The notes: generated by a model from the letters alone, not told the origin. DNA of 64,000 bases from Candidatus Binatia bacterium (GCA_937925685.1 CALAMI010000015.1:356877-420876), one strand, 5' to 3'. Shown: positions 35,600-44,500, counted from the first letter of the stretch. Program-made: numbers and translations.

Positions 35600-36730
35600 T
35601 CACACGGTAAAGATGTGAATGGTGCACGCAGAGCCCAAGCCAATCACATGGGCAAGGCCCGCCTTCGCCCCTTCGACCTGGCGCTCCTGGGCTTCGCCGC
35701 GCAACTGGGTAACGATTTCATAAATGTTCGCCACACCGGTCGCTCCCAGCGGATGCCCTTTCGAGAGCAGGCCGCCGCTCACGTTCACGGGCAATCGCCC
35801 TCCCCACTCAAACCATCCTTCATCGACGGCGCGCGCCGCCTCGCCCTCTGCGCAGAGTCCGAGGTTTTCGTAATGCAGGAGTTCGGCTGTGGCAAAGCAG
35901 TCGTGCAATTCCACGAGATCCAGGTCGTTGGGCCCAATTCCTGCTTTCTCGTAAGCTTTTCGGGCAGCGTTACGGGTCAAAGTGTTCACGTCCGGCAACG
36001 TAAGGTCGCGCTCGGTCCAAGGGTCCGACGTGAGTACCGAACACGCCACCTTCACCGCCTTGCGGTTGGACTTCTTCCTGACATCCTCGGACACCACCAC
36101 CGCCGCTGCCGCCCCATCGCCCGTGGGACAACACATATACAAAGTGTTCGGATAGGCAACCATGCGTGCCTTGAGCACATCTTCCAGGGTCACCTCCACT
36201 CGGTACTGGGACAATGGGTTTTTCACCGAATGTTTGTGGTTCTTCACCGAGATCTTGGCGAAGTGCTCCATCTTTGTGCCATACTTGCGCATGTGCTCGA
36301 CCCCAGCTTGGCCGAACACCGCCGGCATCAAGCCGCTCCCCAAGATGCCTTCCACGCTTTCGCGGCGCTCGCCCGCACCCAGCAGTCCGGCCTTGCCCAT
36401 TTGCTCCGATCCAACGGCCAATGCGATTTCGCACTCGCCGCTCGCCACCGCCAAGTACGCTTCACGAAAGGCAGTCGAGCCAGTGGCGCAGGCGTTTGCC
36501 ACATTGATCACCGGAATTCCTGTCTGCCCGATTTGCTGCAAAATGCGTTGCCCGACCATGGCGTGGGCCTGAAACAAATTCCCCGAGGCCAGAAGTTGCA
36601 CATCGTCGATGGTGAGGTCAGCATCTTTGAGTGCAAGCAGCGCGGCCTCGGCGGCGAGTTCCGCGACATCGCGTTCGGGATACCTCCCAAACTTGATCAT
36701 CCCTACGCCAAGCACGTAAACGTCACGCAT
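35600..36730 (-). CDS. Thiolase family protein (SCP2-type)
   Basis: A 376-residue thiolase of the lipid-transfer/SCP2-type branch. The acyl-accepting cysteine is in NACATGST (~88), the histidines are in ELHDCFA and SKGHPLGATG, and the last motif is GLGSACTIHIF. It directly follows a zinc-ribbon/OB-fold (DUF35) protein, 3 bp apart. Such pairs form heteromeric thiolases or retro-aldolases (for example Ltp2-ChsH2 in steroid side-chain degradation). Because the Cys is retained, thiolytic or condensing activity is more likely here than aldolase activity. Substrate unknown. Confidence 0.88.
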   Translation of the reverse strand: MRDVYVLGVGMIKFGRYPERDVAELAAEAALLALKDADLTIDDVQLLASGNLFQAHAMVGQRILQQIGQTGIPVINVANACATGSTAFREAYLAVASGECEIALAVGSEQMGKAGLLGAGERRESVEGILGSGLMPAVFGQAGVEHMRKYGTKMEHFAKISVKNHKHSVKNPLSQYRVEVTLEDVLKARMVAYPNTLYMCCPTGDGAAAAVVVSEDVRKKSNRKAVKVACSVLTSDPWTERDLTLPDVNTLTRNAARKAYEKAGIGPNDLDLVELHDCFATAELLHYENLGLCAEGEAARAVDEGWFEWGGRLPVNVSGGLLSKGHPLGATGVANIYEIVTQLRGEAQERQVEGAKAGLAHVIGLGSACTIHIFTV

Positions 36731-36733
36731 GCG

Positions 36734-37210
36734 TCAGCTCTCCTCTGGCCTTTGCGCCAATGCCCCTCCGTTCTTCGCCACCGGCCGGAAGAAAAATGCA
36801 ATCACGTCATTTCCTTCCTTGTCCTCGCGGACCTTGCGAGTGACCATTTCCACCGGCATCCCGAACGGCAGCTTCGCTGGATCAGGTTCGACATCGACCA
36901 GTGTACACCGCACCGAAATCCCCTCTGGCAAATCCACGATCGCAGCCACGTACGGTACAGGGATGCCCGGCATCGACTGATGGACGATGGAGTAAGTCCA
37001 CAGCGTGCCGCGGTCGCTCACCTTCACCTCTTCGAAGCCGGAGCTTTGCCGGCACCGCGCACAGGCCACACGGGTGCCCCAGTACAAGGCGCCGCAATTT
37101 TTGCACTTGCGAGCGACCAAGTACGGCTCCTCGCCTTCTCCGCCCAGCCGCAAAAACGGCACGATCGGCCGCTGCGGCCGCACCGTACGTTCAGGAGTTT
37201 CTTGGGTCAT
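36734..37210 (-). CDS. Zn-ribbon OB-fold protein (DUF35), thiolase partner
   Basis: A 158-residue protein with the rubredoxin-like zinc ribbon CKNCGALYWGTRVACARC (~36-53) followed by an OB-fold (GTLWTYSIVHQ, VPYVAAIVDLPEG). ATG 37210 has GGAGG upstream at a slightly long spacing; a longer ATG at 37258 lacks one. DUF35 proteins bind acyl-CoA and act as a required second subunit for the SCP2-type thiolase encoded immediately downstream. Confidence 0.88.
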   Translation of the reverse strand: MTQETPERTVRPQRPIVPFLRLGGEGEEPYLVARKCKNCGALYWGTRVACARCRQSSGFEEVKVSDRGTLWTYSIVHQSMPGIPVPYVAAIVDLPEGISVRCTLVDVEPDPAKLPFGMPVEMVTRKVREDKEGNDVIAFFFRPVAKNGGALAQRPEES

Positions 37211-37476
37211 CGATTCGTACGTCCTCCGCTGCCGTGGTAGCTGTGCCGCATTGTTCACGGCGGCAAGCTTGAATCAAGCGTAGTGTGCCGTCGGCTGAAC
37301 GATTCCCTAACGCTGCAGAAGCCGCGACCATTCGTGGCCAAAACCATTCGTTCGCCATCTCTCGGCAGACATTGGCGCGACCGCATCGCATCAGCGACTC
37401 ATCACCCTTGTCAGCCAACAGCACGCCGCGTTAGCATGGGGGGGCCGCGCTCAGGCGGGCAGAAGGAGGATGGAAC

Positions 37477-37677
37477 ATGGCGACCGCTCGCGTCACGGAA
37501 ATCGTGGCTTCTGCCAAGACTATCGAGAAAGCCATCGAAGAGGGGGTCAAAAGGGCAACGAAAACCTTGCGCGGGGTGAGTGCTGCGGAGGTTACTCGCA
37601 TTCAAGCCAAAGTCGAGAAAAACAAAATCAAGGAGTACCGGGTGTCGATGAACCTCACGTTTATTCTCGACACCTAA
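37477..37677 (+). CDS. Dodecin family protein
   Basis: A 66-residue protein starting MATARVTEIVASAKTIEKA, the standard dodecin length and pattern: an N-terminal strand, a single helix (IEEGVKRATKTLRG) and two strands ending MNLTFILD. A strong AGAAGGAGG ribosome site precedes it. Dodecins assemble into hollow 12-mers that store or buffer flavins, or CoA in some bacteria. Its last 17 bp overlap the end of the convergent bufC gene, so transcripts of the two run into each other. Confidence 0.93.
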   Translation: MATARVTEIVASAKTIEKAIEEGVKRATKTLRGVSAAEVTRIQAKVEKNKIKEYRVSMNLTFILDT

Positions 37678-38488
37678 CCGGCTCGAAGCCGCACACCAGA
37701 CCACCCTTTACCCAGGCCGCAAACCAAGCCGCCAGTTGCTGTGCCGCTGCTTCCTCGCCGAGCACGGTCGCCAGCTCCTCGGCGAGCGACGCCAAGGCCC
37801 GGTCGAAGCCGAGGGCACGTCCCTCCAAAGGGGGCACGGCGGCGACAAACACTCGTTCGTGCTGACGCCAAACTCTCAGCCACGTCTCCTCGAGGCGAGG
37901 TTCGTCTAGCTGTTGCCCATCCTGGCACTGTCGCCACGGTACGTGAACCGAAAATGCGCACCGGAGCACGCGTAGAGAAGGATGCCACACGACCCGCCGA
38001 AGGCCCCACTCTCCCGCGGGCACTTGTGCGAGCGCAGCCTCGTCAACCTGTGGGCTATCCGCCGCATCGAATGCCTCCACGACCGCCCACTCGAGAAGCG
38101 CAAGATCGCCGATCCACGGCCACTGCGAGGAGACGACATGGCTTCGAACGAAATCTGGCAGGCATGCACCGACGTCGCGCAACGTAAACGAGCGCGAGGG
38201 ATGAGCGAGAAGATAGTCGGTGATCAAATTGTGAAAGCGCTGCGGACCAATCGTGGCGCGAACAGCCGGGAAGTCCTCCGCCAGGGCGTCGTGGATCCGA
38301 AAGAAGTACATGTTGGCGTAAATGTCCAGCCGAGCCACCGCGTCCAGCGTTCCCCTCGGGCGAATGAGTCCATCCCACAGCGAGCGTTCCTCCAGGGATA
38401 GCTCCGGCAGCGCCAGAGCAACTCCTTCGGGGGAGCGGATGAGTTTACTCAGCAACCGCTGCACCCGTTCTAGAGTCGCGCCATCCAT
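37661..38488 (-). CDS. bufC: BufC-like DUF2063 protein (MNIO partner)
   Basis: A 275-residue protein with the DUF2063 N-terminal helical domain: RVQRLLSKLIRSP, YANMYFFRIHDALAEDFPAVRATIG and a FHNLITDYLLAHPSRSFTLRDVG stretch. The C-terminal part is less conserved (WHPSLRVLRCAFSVHVPW). ATG 38488 lies 44 bp inside the end of bufB, so translation is coupled. In bufferin and related systems the BufC-type protein is needed with the iron oxidase BufB to bind and modify the precursor peptide. Confidence 0.88.
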   Translation of the reverse strand: MDGATLERVQRLLSKLIRSPEGVALALPELSLEERSLWDGLIRPRGTLDAVARLDIYANMYFFRIHDALAEDFPAVRATIGPQRFHNLITDYLLAHPSRSFTLRDVGACLPDFVRSHVVSSQWPWIGDLALLEWAVVEAFDAADSPQVDEAALAQVPAGEWGLRRVVWHPSLRVLRCAFSVHVPWRQCQDGQQLDEPRLEETWLRVWRQHERVFVAAVPPLEGRALGFDRALASLAEELATVLGEEAAAQQLAAWFAAWVKGGLVCGFEPVRCRE

Positions 38489-39335
38489 AGATGACGTCCC
38501 ATGCAATCGCCCGCGCCTTCTCGGCTTCGGCCATGACCTCGGACAGCGGGGGCAACGCAGCATCCCACTCGATCAGCGTCGACACCAGCCCAAACCGCTT
38601 GATGGCGATTCGATAAAGCTCCCAAACCGCCGGCCAGACCGGGTGGTCGTGGGTGTCGTGAAGGAACGTACCCCGGTCCGCGTAGCCGGCAAGGTGAATT
38701 TGCTGGACGCGTTGCCGCGGTAAAGCCACCAAGTACTGAACCGGATCGAAGCCGTGGTTCGATGCATTGACATAAAGGTTGTTGACGTCGAGCAAGATCC
38801 CCGCGTCCGCCTCCTGAGCCACGGCTGCCAAAAATTCACCCTCCGCAATCGTCGACTGGGCAAACTCAAAGTACGAAGAAACGTTCTCGAGGAGGATTTG
38901 CCGGCCAAGATAGTCCTGCACACGCCGCACCCGCTCGACCACGTGCCGCAGAGTTTCTTCGGTAAAGGGCAAGGGTAGCAGGTCATGCAAGTTGACCCCG
39001 TCCACTTTGGTCCAGCACAAGTGGTCCGAGACCCATGCCGGCTCGATCCAATCGATCAACGCTCGAACGCGGCCCAGGTAGTCATCGTCCAAAGGGTCAG
39101 CCGAGCCAATCGACAACGAAACCCCGTGCAACACCACTGGGTAGTGGCTTCGCACCGCCTCCAAGACGCGGCGTGGCCGCCCACCGGCAACAAGGAAATT
39201 TTCCGTAATGACTTCGAACCAGTCGACTTGCGGCCAATGATCGAGAATCTCTGGGTAATGCTTTGGCCGCAAACCAATCCCGAATCCCAAAAACTTGCCG
39301 TTAGGCGCTCGCGTCGCAACAGTAGTCGTGGTCAA
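38445..39335 (-). CDS. bufB: BufB, multinuclear non-heme iron oxidase (DUF692)
   Basis: A 296-residue DUF692 (MNIO) enzyme with a TIM-barrel pattern and the conserved metal-ligand blocks: HGVSLSIGS, SDHLCW, ENVSSYFEF, LLDVNNLYVNASNHGFDP, HLAGYAD, HDTHDHPVW and LIEWD. The best start is TTG 39335, which overlaps the bufA stop as TTGA; ATG 39368 would overlap bufA more deeply. Known MNIOs in this family convert cysteines of the precursor to thiooxazole-type heterocycles using a mixed-valence iron centre. Position between precursor and BufC is the canonical order. Confidence 0.92.
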   Translation of the reverse strand: MTTTTVATRAPNGKFLGFGIGLRPKHYPEILDHWPQVDWFEVITENFLVAGGRPRRVLEAVRSHYPVVLHGVSLSIGSADPLDDDYLGRVRALIDWIEPAWVSDHLCWTKVDGVNLHDLLPLPFTEETLRHVVERVRRVQDYLGRQILLENVSSYFEFAQSTIAEGEFLAAVAQEADAGILLDVNNLYVNASNHGFDPVQYLVALPRQRVQQIHLAGYADRGTFLHDTHDHPVWPAVWELYRIAIKRFGLVSTLIEWDAALPPLSEVMAEAEKARAIAWDVIYGWRDSRTGAAVAE

Positions 39336-39592
39336 TTGTCTTTGATCTTGCCGCCTTTGGCCTTGCATTCCTCTGCCGAAATCTCGATCCAGCCTTTACC
39401 CTTGCACTCATTCTTTCCGGCGCAGTCGTGCGTGGCCCCACCACACTCTCCCTTGCCCTTGCACTCGTTCACCCCTTCGCACTTCACCTTCTTGGCCTCG
39501 GCTGCGCCTTCGTGACTACTCGCGCTTACCGCTTTGGAAACGAACAAGGCGGCTGCGGCAGCTGCAATTGCCAAACCCTTTGCACCTTTCAT
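39332..39592 (-). CDS. bufA2: BufA2-type bufferin precursor peptide
   Basis: An 86-residue exported precursor. Sec signal peptide (KGLAIAAAAAALFVSKAVSA), then a short spacer and a core with six cysteines in the pattern KCEGVNECKGKGEC, HDCAGKNECKGKGW, EECKAKGG. ATG 39592 follows AAGGAGG. The Cys-Lys-Gly-Lys-Gly repeats and the order before a DUF692 and a DUF2063 gene match the BufA2 family of periplasmic bufferin-type metallophores. These are made in the cytoplasm, modified on cysteine, exported by Sec and bind copper. No bufD (DoxX) gene is present next to it. Confidence 0.9.
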   Translation of the reverse strand: MKGAKGLAIAAAAAALFVSKAVSASSHEGAAEAKKVKCEGVNECKGKGECGGATHDCAGKNECKGKGWIEISAEECKAKGGKIKDN

Positions 39593-39947
39593 CCAATCCT
39601 CCTTGCTCCCGCCCGTTTACTCGACCGAGCGCAACAAGGCAATCTGCCTACGGACGAAGCTTTGCCCGCGCCCATTTGTCCGGCCTTGCCACCGCGACCG
39701 CTCTGCGTGTTTCTCTCTAGCGCCTAAAACTGCGGCACGTACGGCGCCAGGGCGCAACTTCGGTCGCGCGCTGCACCCTGCCGAGGCGTCTACCGCGGGT
39801 CCTTTGCGCACCCGATGAGCCGCTGCAGGGCTCCCTGGCCAAACCTACTCCCTCGCCGCATAGCTCCCTACAGTTGTTCCCTGTTGCGTACCCTCCCCAC
39901 TCCGCAGTACGTAAGGATGGCAAACTAACTGGGCCGAGGAGGCGCAT
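39593..39947. other. Intergenic region between bufferin operon and next gene
   Basis: The 355-bp divergent spacer holds the bufA promoter on the minus strand and that of the lipoprotein-like gene on the plus strand. No repeat or small gene was recognised. A metal-responsive operator would be expected here, but I cannot assign one. Confidence 0.5.
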
Positions 39948-40589
39948 ATGGCAACACAGCGCTTAAGTTCTCGAAGCGTTGGCCTCGCAGTAACATTCCT
40001 CTGTTGGACCCCTGGCTGTTACGTGCACCGGGCGGGATGGCTTGAACCCCGGGTACCTACGGCAGTTCGATTGAGTCGGCAGAGTCCGATTGTGTGGTTT
40101 TCTCTCCAGTCCGGTGACGACTATCGCCCTTTCGATCCGCAGCACGGGCGTATGCGTAGTGCGTTAGTCATCGCCCTGCAAAACGCGGGGGCCGTCGTGG
40201 TGGAGCCCGGTACGACTTCGCATCGTCACCTCGAGCTGACGGTAACCTTGCGTCGAACCGGGCATCCTTCGGCCGCAGCCGTCCTCGCCAACGCCACGCT
40301 CTCGAGCCTAACGATTGGTCTCCTTCCGGTGCGCCAACCGCTAACAGTGGAACTCATCGTCCGAGCACGCTCGACGAATGGCACGGAAACAACCCAAACT
40401 TATCGCGAGCGGATTGTCCTTTGGGAATGGCTACCGGTGCTCTTGCTCCCGCGCCGAGACCCCCTGTTAGCCGACGAACACTTGATCGAGGAATTCGCCA
40501 GTACAGTGGTGGCGGACCTGCAGGTGCATGGGCTCCTCCCCTTACCCGTTGCCCCGCGCGGGTCTTTGCAACTAAGTTGGGAGCGGTAG
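39948..40589 (+). CDS. Putative exported lipoprotein-like protein, unknown
   Basis: A 213-residue protein with an N-terminal hydrophobic stretch ending in a Cys (VGLAVTFLCWTPGCYVH); the lipobox is imperfect (TPGC). ATG 39948 follows GAGGAGG. The middle recalls small envelope-assembly lipoproteins: ALVIALQNAGAVVVEP, then ELTVTLRRTGH and a late helix HLIEEFASTVVADLQVHGL. I do not recognise a family. It lies 28 bp ahead of the long-chain acyl-CoA ligase and is likely co-transcribed with it. Confidence 0.65.
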   Translation: MATQRLSSRSVGLAVTFLCWTPGCYVHRAGWLEPRVPTAVRLSRQSPIVWFSLQSGDDYRPFDPQHGRMRSALVIALQNAGAVVVEPGTTSHRHLELTVTLRRTGHPSAAAVLANATLSSLTIGLLPVRQPLTVELIVRARSTNGTETTQTYRERIVLWEWLPVLLLPRRDPLLADEHLIEEFASTVVADLQVHGLLPLPVAPRGSLQLSWER

Positions 40590-40617
40590 AGTTTCCCTGA
40601 ATCGGAGGAGGTAACCG

Positions 40618-42441
40618 ATGAGCCGAGAGGAGCGGGCAGACATTGATCGGAAGGTAGCGGGCCAGACCGTTTGTACCCTTTTCCAAGATGCGGTGGCGAA
40701 ATACCCCAATCTCGACGCACTCAAGTGGAAAACCCCCCAGGGCTGGCAGTCGCTCAGCTGGCAAGAGTATGGCGAGCGCGTCCGTGCAATCGCCGCCGCC
40801 TTCGTGAAACTCGGAGTCAAACCGGGAGAGTGCGTTGCAATCTTAGCTTCCAACCGGCCGGAGCACTATCTTGTCGATCTTGCCGCATTGCACGCTGGGG
40901 CCGTGCCCGTGACCATTTACAGCACCCTGGCTCCGCCCCAAATCGAATACATTCTCAACCACTGCGAGGCAGCAGTCTTCGTGGCCGAAAACCCAGAGGT
41001 GTACGCCAAGCTCGCCTCTATCCGTTCCCACCTTTCCAAGCTGCGGCACGTCGTCGCAATCGACCGAGCTGGAGAGATCGCTAACGACCCCAGTGTCCTC
41101 AGCCTGGCCGCTCTGGAAGGCCAAGGCGATGCCCCGGCGTATGCTGAAGTCGACCGACGCTGGCGGGCAGTCAAGCCCGACGCCCTTGCCACCCTGATTT
41201 ACACTTCTGGAACCACCGGACCGCCCAAAGGCGTGATGGTGACGCATTATAACGTCTGTTGGACGGCTGAGTCCCTGGATCGGCTGTTTCCGCGCTCTCC
41301 AGGGATGCGTCACATTTCCTATTTACCGCTGGCCCACATCGCCGAGCGCATGGCTGGCTATTACTTGCACCTGAAGAGCGCCTCTACCTGCTACTTTTGC
41401 CCCAACCCACAACAGATTGGTGATTATTTGCGGGAAGTACGGCCGGAGTTCTTCTTCGCTGTACCGCGGATTTGGGAAAAGCTCCACGCTGGCCTCGTTG
41501 CCGCCATCGAAAAGCTCGATGAACCGCAGCGCTCCATGGTCAAGCAGGCCATCGAGGTGAGCTTACAGAAAGTCCGCCTCGAACAGCGTGGCGAAGCCGT
41601 GCCTGCCGACATCCAAGAGCAAGCGCAAAACGCAGCGTTCATCACCGCCATGATCCGGGAACGAGTCGGCCTCGATGCTATTAAAATTGCATCGAGCGGG
41701 GCGGCGCCCATTGCTCCCGAACTCATCGAGTGGTTTTTCGCGATCGGCGTACCGATTGCGGAGGTGTACGGGCAGTCGGAAGATACTGGTCCGACTTCGT
41801 GGAATCGCCCGGGAGCGATCAAGATCGGTACCGTCGGTCAAGCAATCCCTGGAGTGGAAGTCAAACTCGCAGAAGATGGAGAGCTTTTGGTCCGTGGGGG
41901 CAACGTCACTGCTGGCTATTACAAGGAACCCGAGCTGACCCGCGAGACCTTCGATGCCGAGGGGTGGCTGCACTCCGGTGATATCGCCACCATCGACGAG
42001 CAGGGTTACATCCGCATCGTTGACCGCAAAAAGGAAATCATTATCACCGCCGGAGGAAAAAACATCGCGCCGTCCAATATCGAAAACATGCTCAAGCAAA
42101 AGCCGCTGATCGGGCAAGCGTGTGTCATCGGCGATCGGCGACCGTTTGTGTCTGCTCTCATCGTACTCGACCCGGAAACGACCTTAGCCTGGGCGCAGCA
42201 GCAGGAGTTGCCAGCAGATTTCACCGTGCTCGCTCGGCACCCGAAGGTGCAGGGCGTCATCCAAGGGTATATCGAAGAAGTCAACCAAAGCCTGAGCCAA
42301 GTCGAGCGCATTAAAAAGTTCGTCATCGTTCCCCAAGAGTGGACCGTGGACTCGGGCGAACTTACCCCGACGATGAAGATGAAACGGCGAGTGGTCCATG
42401 AGAAATACGCGCACCTCATCGAGCAGATGTATCAAGGATAA
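40618..42441 (+). CDS. Long-chain fatty acid--CoA ligase (AMP-forming)
   Basis: A 607-residue FadD15/ACSL-type ligase with an excellent GGAGGAGG ribosome site. P-loop LIYTSGTTGPPKGVM (~195), the AERMAGYYLHL segment, adenine loop EVYGQSEDTGP, hinge RIVDRKKEIIITAGGKNIAPSNIE and the catalytic C-terminal lysine in LTPTMKMKRR. The membrane-type insertion seen in long-chain enzymes (KQAIEVSLQKVRLEQRGE) is present. It activates long-chain fatty acids. The next gene starts inside its 3' end. Confidence 0.93.
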   Translation: MSREERADIDRKVAGQTVCTLFQDAVAKYPNLDALKWKTPQGWQSLSWQEYGERVRAIAAAFVKLGVKPGECVAILASNRPEHYLVDLAALHAGAVPVTIYSTLAPPQIEYILNHCEAAVFVAENPEVYAKLASIRSHLSKLRHVVAIDRAGEIANDPSVLSLAALEGQGDAPAYAEVDRRWRAVKPDALATLIYTSGTTGPPKGVMVTHYNVCWTAESLDRLFPRSPGMRHISYLPLAHIAERMAGYYLHLKSASTCYFCPNPQQIGDYLREVRPEFFFAVPRIWEKLHAGLVAAIEKLDEPQRSMVKQAIEVSLQKVRLEQRGEAVPADIQEQAQNAAFITAMIRERVGLDAIKIASSGAAPIAPELIEWFFAIGVPIAEVYGQSEDTGPTSWNRPGAIKIGTVGQAIPGVEVKLAEDGELLVRGGNVTAGYYKEPELTRETFDAEGWLHSGDIATIDEQGYIRIVDRKKEIIITAGGKNIAPSNIENMLKQKPLIGQACVIGDRRPFVSALIVLDPETTLAWAQQQELPADFTVLARHPKVQGVIQGYIEEVNQSLSQVERIKKFVIVPQEWTVDSGELTPTMKMKRRVVHEKYAHLIEQMYQG

Positions 42442-42901
42442 CAAAGGACCGGGAACCTATGGGTGGCGGGCGACCGCAACGGTTGTGTTCGTGTTTTCCC
42501 TGGCAACAGCGAGTTGTTCTCGCGGTTCTTACGCCGAACGTGGGGAGCGCCATCTAGGGACGGTAACGACAGCGGCGATCGAGTGCTTACGCACCTTGGA
42601 AAACAAGGGCGATCTTGCAAGGGCACTCGACCATTACGGCAACGAGATTCGCCAAACAGAAGACTTCCTGCGCGATCAGTCTGCTCACGCCCAGCAACCT
42701 TCCTACCAAAAGTTGGCTGAGCTGCTGGCGCGCCACAAGGAACTTCTTGCCACGCTGCAGCACCACAGCGGTGGGGCAAAAACCCCCCGTATAGGGAATG
42801 ACACCGAAACGGCTCCGGCTGCCGCGGCATGGGTGCAAGAGATCAACGGATTGCTCCGTGACACGAGCGAAGTGCGGTCTCTTTTGCGTCAGGGGAACTA
42901 A
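42398..42901 (+). CDS. Small lipoprotein of unknown function
   Basis: A 167-residue frame beginning at ATG 42398, 44 bp inside the acyl-CoA ligase gene. It has a clear lipoprotein signal (ATVVFVFSLATASC) after an unusually long n-region. The mature part is mostly alpha-helical (ECLRTLENKGDLARALDHYGNEIRQTEDFLRD, then a helix rich in Leu/Arg). No shorter start gives a usable signal with a ribosome site. Family not recognised. Confidence 0.7.
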   Translation: MRNTRTSSSRCIKDNKGPGTYGWRATATVVFVFSLATASCSRGSYAERGERHLGTVTTAAIECLRTLENKGDLARALDHYGNEIRQTEDFLRDQSAHAQQPSYQKLAELLARHKELLATLQHHSGGAKTPRIGNDTETAPAAAAWVQEINGLLRDTSEVRSLLRQGN

Positions 42902-42925
42902 GCTCTGCGTGTCGCATTTGCCCTT

Positions 42926-43492
42926 TTGCCGAGTTCCGCAGCGAATCTACTGACTATTGGGCGCCTGGTCGCCGCGCCTCTGTTCTCCTGGTGCATTTGG
43001 CAAGCGGCCCACGGGCACGCTCCCGCACGAATCGTTGCCGCAAGCCTGTTTGCCTTTGCGGCGTGGAGCGACGTCACCGACGGCCGTTGGGCACGCCGTC
43101 GGCAGCAGGAGACGAGTTACGGGCGGTGGCTCGACCACGGTGCGGACATCGCCTTCCTGACGAGCGGTTTCGGAACCTATGTCGCCTTAGGCATCTGCCC
43201 CTGGTGGGTGCCTGCAAGCATCTGCCTCGCCTTTGCCGCTTATGTGCTCCGCACGTGCCGGAAGCGAGCCATTCCCGCTCGGAATTTCCTCGCCGACCGC
43301 GTCGGCCACTGGGGAGGAATTGGCAACTACGTTCTCCTCGGTGTTCTCGTGGGCAACTTCTCGCTGGCTCTCGACTGGTTGCCGACTGAAGTGGTTCACT
43401 GGCTCTTCCTCGCCGTGCCCTTCTATTCCACTGCGCCCATTTGGATGGGATGGGTCCCGGGGACTTCAGTCGCCAAGCACTCGAGCCACTGA
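42926..43492 (+). CDS. CDP-alcohol phosphatidyltransferase family protein
   Basis: A ~188-residue membrane protein with the full CDP-alcohol phosphotransferase motif: DVTDGRWAR, eight residues, then Gly-x3-Asp-x3-Asp (GRWLDHGAD). Six hydrophobic helices are visible. It should transfer a phosphatidyl group from CDP-diacylglycerol to an alcohol (glycerol phosphate, serine or inositol types); the acceptor is not evident. The start is uncertain: TTG 42926 is the first in-frame start and has no clear ribosome site. It converges with, and overlaps by 27 bp, the flippase-like gene. Confidence 0.85.
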   Translation: MPSSAANLLTIGRLVAAPLFSWCIWQAAHGHAPARIVAASLFAFAAWSDVTDGRWARRRQQETSYGRWLDHGADIAFLTSGFGTYVALGICPWWVPASICLAFAAYVLRTCRKRAIPARNFLADRVGHWGGIGNYVLLGVLVGNFSLALDWLPTEVVHWLFLAVPFYSTAPIWMGWVPGTSVAKHSSH

Positions 43493-44500
43493 AGCTTCGG
43501 CCACGCGTCCGCCTCCGACCAGTTGACTGGCCTGCCTCACGTCGCTCCAGCTGAGGCCCAACAGCAACGCACCAACGATACCTTGCCCCACGATCGTGAG
43601 CACCTGCAGCGCATTGAGGAGCAGGCCGAACGCAAGCGCGGCCTCTCGTTCGACCCCGTAAATCCCTAGCGCCAGGATACAGGCATATTGGAATGGCCCT
43701 ACCATCGCGGGCGGATTGGGTAGCGCCGTCGCCACCCCGATGAAGAGAAACACGACTAACGCCGCTGAGAACGGGACCGCGAATCCAAAACCCTTCATGA
43801 CTATCCAGCTCGAGACGATGGGTAGGAACCACAAACCCAACGACACCAAAAACACCCGTGACAACAGACGGCCATCGGGCAGCACCTGCATGCCTTCCAG
43901 AACCGCATGCACGGCGCGGTGCACAGCTTGTCCGATACGCTCGGGAAGCCAGGTCACGATGCGTCGCTGGACGAACTGCTCCCCTCGCCAATAGGCCAAC
44001 ACCACAATCGCCGCGAACAACCCCGTGAATATGGCTGGAAATGTCGCACCCCTTCGTGCCCACACCGGTAGCTGCTCGGCAACCAACAGGGCGGCCAGGA
44101 TGTAGGTCACGATGCAAAACGAATCCATCAGCTTCTCGACCACCAAAGTGCCGATGGCTTGCGACATCTTCACGCCAGAGAACTGCGCCACGAGCCAAGG
44201 ACGCACGATTTCCCCGAGCCGCGCTGGGATCAAGTTAATGGCGCTGTATGCCACCGAAGTCACCGCCCAGAGTCGACCGAAAGGTACATGCTCCAACGGA
44301 CGCAATTCGAGCTGCCAACGCCAAGCGCGCAGCAGCATCAGAAGTACGCTCACCCCAATGGCCAGGATCAGCCAAGGCCAGCGAAAGTTCCCGAGGGTAT
44401 CCAGTAAATTGTTGGTAGACACATTACGAAACGCCAACACCAAGAACAGAGCACCAACCACTAGGCTGACGACAACCTGGCCCGCCACTCGCTGCTTCAT
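43466..44500 (-). CDS. Lysylphosphatidylglycerol synthase TM region/UPF0104 family protein
   Basis: A 344-residue integral membrane protein with about eight helices and the family pattern: MLLRAWRWQLELRPL near the second helix, then SAINLIPARLGEIVRPWLVAQ and PNPPAMVGPFQYACILAL. ATG 44500 begins MKQRVAGQ. Members of this family (AglD-like, MprF N-domain-like) move lipids or lipid-linked sugars across the membrane. It converges on the phosphatidyltransferase gene with a short overlap. Confidence 0.86.
   Translation of the reverse strand: MKQRVAGQVVVSLVVGALFLVLAFRNVSTNNLLDTLGNFRWPWLILAIGVSVLLMLLRAWRWQLELRPLEHVPFGRLWAVTSVAYSAINLIPARLGEIVRPWLVAQFSGVKMSQAIGTLVVEKLMDSFCIVTYILAALLVAEQLPVWARRGATFPAIFTGLFAAIVVLAYWRGEQFVQRRIVTWLPERIGQAVHRAVHAVLEGMQVLPDGRLLSRVFLVSLGLWFLPIVSSWIVMKGFGFAVPFSAALVVFLFIGVATALPNPPAMVGPFQYACILALGIYGVEREAALAFGLLLNALQVLTIVGQGIVGALLLGLSWSDVRQASQLVGGGRVAEASVARVLGD

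Noticed and set aside
42459..42901. Later ATG at 42459 as start of the small lipoprotein
   Set aside because: It is out of frame with the lipobox-containing sequence.
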